This document shows positions 23,305-24,537 of a stretch of 24,537 nt of DNA, piece by piece. The stretch's first letter is position 1. Each line of letters opens with the position of its first letter. The stretch is taken from the NCBI GenBank assembly GCA_040755975.1, contig JBFLZY010000044.1:1-24537 (forward strand), given 5' to 3'. This DNA comes from JAIMBK01 sp040755975. GTDB lineage: Bacteria; Bacillota; Desulfotomaculia; Desulfotomaculales; Nap2-2B. A program made the translations under genes and the position numbers. The notes below the pieces were generated by a model. That model was not told where the DNA came from. It worked only from the letters and a program-made list of their open reading frames with translations, and ran no database searches.

Positions 23305-24537
23305 TTAGATATTCCGCAGACAGGGTAAAGAGGCCCTTCCCGGGTAGATTGCCGCTTCGCCAAGACCTTCCTCAATGCGGAGCAACTGGTTGTACTTGGC
23401 CACGCGGTCGGTGCGGGAAGGGGCGCCCGTTTTAATCAGGCCTGCGTTAACGGCAACCACAAGATCGGCTATAAAGGTGTCTTCCGTCTCCCCCGACCGG
23501 TGGCTGATCACTGCCGTATAACCGGCCTGCTGGGCCATTTCGATGGCTGCAAAGGTTTGGGTGAGGGTCCCGATTTGGTTTACTTTAATTAAAATGGAGT
23601 TGGCCACGCCCATCTGAATTCCTTTTGCCAGCAGCTCCGTATTTGTCACGAAGATATCATCACCCACCAGTTGAACTTTTCCGGCCAGGCGGCGGGTAAG
23701 CTTCCGCCAGCCCTCCCAGTCATCCTCGGCCAGACCGTCTTCAATGGAAAGGATAGGATACCTGTCCACCAAAGAAGCGTAAAATTCGACCATTTCCGTG
23801 GAGGTTAAAGCTCTCCCCTCCAGCAGATAGCGCCCTTCTTTGTAAAATTCCGTGGCCGCCGGGTCCAGGGCCAGGGCCACTTCCTCGCCAGGGCGGTAGC
23901 CGGCCGCTTTAATGGCCTCGACAATCACCGCCAGGGCTTCCTCGCTCGAATTCAAGTTGGGGGCAAAGCCTCCCTCGTCGCCGACTGCCGTGTTTAAACC
24001 CCTTTGTTTGAGCACCCTTTTCAAATGGTGAAAGACTTCGGCCCCCATCTGCAAGGCGCCGGCAAAACTACCCGCCCCTACAGGCATAATCATAAATTCC
24101 TGGATGTCGATGTTGTTATCCGCATGCTTGCCGCCGTTTAAGATATTCATCATGGGCACGGGTAGTTTCCTGGCGTGGCAACCGCCCAGGTAACGGTAGA
24201 GCGGCAGGCCGGCCGATTGGGCGGCCGCCTTTGCACAGGCCAGGGAAACCCCTAAAATTGCGTTGGCGCCGAGCTTGCTTTTATTGGGGGTGCCGTCGAG
24301 GTCGATCAAGGTCTTGTCCAGAGTAATCTGATCAGCAGCGTCCAGGCCAATTAGTTCCGGAGCGATAATTTCGTTAACGTTTTCCACAGCCTTCTTGACC
24401 CCCCGGCCCAGATACCGCCCGGGGTCGTTGTCGCGCAACTCGAGCGCCTCGTTAGCGCCGGTAGATGCTCCGGAAGGAACGGCCGCCCGGCCCAAAGAGC
24501 CGTCTTCAAGAATCACGTCTACTTCTACGGTGGGATT
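23305..24537 (-). CDS. eno: Enolase (5' end beyond the window)
   Basis: Phosphopyruvate hydratase of glycolysis/gluconeogenesis, interconverting 2-phosphoglycerate and phosphoenolpyruvate. The frame stays open to the window edge, where NPTVEVDV is read, so about 18-20 N-terminal residues (the usual ILDSRG region) are missing and 410 residues are present. Seen motifs: SGASTG (substrate loop), NKSKLGANAILGVSLA, GDEGGFAPN (catalytic Glu), SIEDGLAEDDW and GDDIFVTN (Mg ligands), ILIKVNQIGT (catalytic Lys), and SHRSGETEDTFIADL. The C-terminus YNQLLRIEEGLGEAAIYPGR is standard. It converges on the small TM gene; the 177-bp gap between them holds only the hairpin at 23172-23205 and an imperfect structured stretch near 23226-23272. 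Confidence 0.97.
   Translation of the reverse strand, partial: NPTVEVDVILEDGSLGRAAVPSGASTGANEALELRDNDPGRYLGRGVKKAVENVNEIIAPELIGLDAADQITLDKTLIDLDGTPNKSKLGANAILGVSLACAKAAAQSAGLPLYRYLGGCHARKLPVPMMNILNGGKHADNNIDIQEFMIMPVGAGSFAGALQMGAEVFHHLKRVLKQRGLNTAVGDEGGFAPNLNSSEEALAVIVEAIKAAGYRPGEEVALALDPAATEFYKEGRYLLEGRALTSTEMVEFYASLVDRYPILSIEDGLAEDDWEGWRKLTRRLAGKVQLVGDDIFVTNTELLAKGIQMGVANSILIKVNQIGTLTQTFAAIEMAQQAGYTAVISHRSGETEDTFIADLVVAVNAGLIKTGAPSRTDRVAKYNQLLRIEEGLGEAAIYPGRASLPCLRNI

Overview
The window reads as chromosomal DNA of a Gram-positive, Clostridia-type Firmicute, most likely of the Peptococcaceae/Desulfotomaculum-Pelotomaculum kind. The reasons are near-consensus AGGAGG ribosome binding sites, sigma-A-type promoters, GTG/TTG starts, a Bacillus-type fadN-fadA-fadE operon with a FadR-type regulator, and an AmmeMemoRadiSam locus. 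The genus is inferred and could not be tested. No rRNA, tRNA, CRISPR array, transposase or phage gene was seen.

Region 1 (1-6449, all minus strand) is a regulated uptake locus. A NarX-like histidine kinase, a NarL/FixJ-type response regulator and a membrane PAS sensor with no output domain lie upstream of a lipoprotein/ATPase/permease ABC importer of the nitrate/sulfonate/taurine superfamily. The importer has its own candidate promoter. Region 2 (6450-9880, plus strand) is divergent from it. It holds two YeiH/UPF0324-family transporters (putative sulfur-oxyanion exporters), each followed directly by a tiny single-TM protein (53 and 42 aa). A terminator and a promoter are packed between the two pairs. 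A 376-bp divergent intergenic region with palindromes separates regions 1 and 2 and may coordinate import and export.

Region 3 (9861-15275, minus strand) contains a fused Memo-AMMECR1 protein (AmrB-AmrA), the AmmeMemoRadiSam radical SAM enzyme (AmrS), and a 686-aa FtsA/PilM-like ATPase whose C-terminal half carries three beta-grasp-like repeats. A LysE-family exporter lies upstream. The FtsA-like gene overlaps the second small TM gene tail to tail.

Region 4 (15386-21601, plus strand) is a beta-oxidation operon: fadN (3-hydroxyacyl-CoA dehydrogenase/enoyl-CoA hydratase), fadA (thiolase), fadE (acyl-CoA dehydrogenase), then fadR. A strong promoter precedes fadN, with a 20-bp operator at the transcription start that closely matches the Bacillus subtilis FadR box. 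The target and its likely regulator are therefore in one locus.

Region 5 (21644-24537) holds a membrane GT2 glycosyltransferase, a 42-aa single-TM protein behind a perfect 10-bp inverted repeat, a terminator, and on the minus strand an enolase whose N-terminus lies beyond the window. A dispersed intergenic repeat rich in CTTTGTGCC occurs near 14.55 kb and 20.94 kb, with a degenerate trace near 13.02 kb. The points most worth following are the YeiH plus mini-protein pairs and the FtsA-like/beta-grasp protein linked to the AmmeMemoRadiSam genes.
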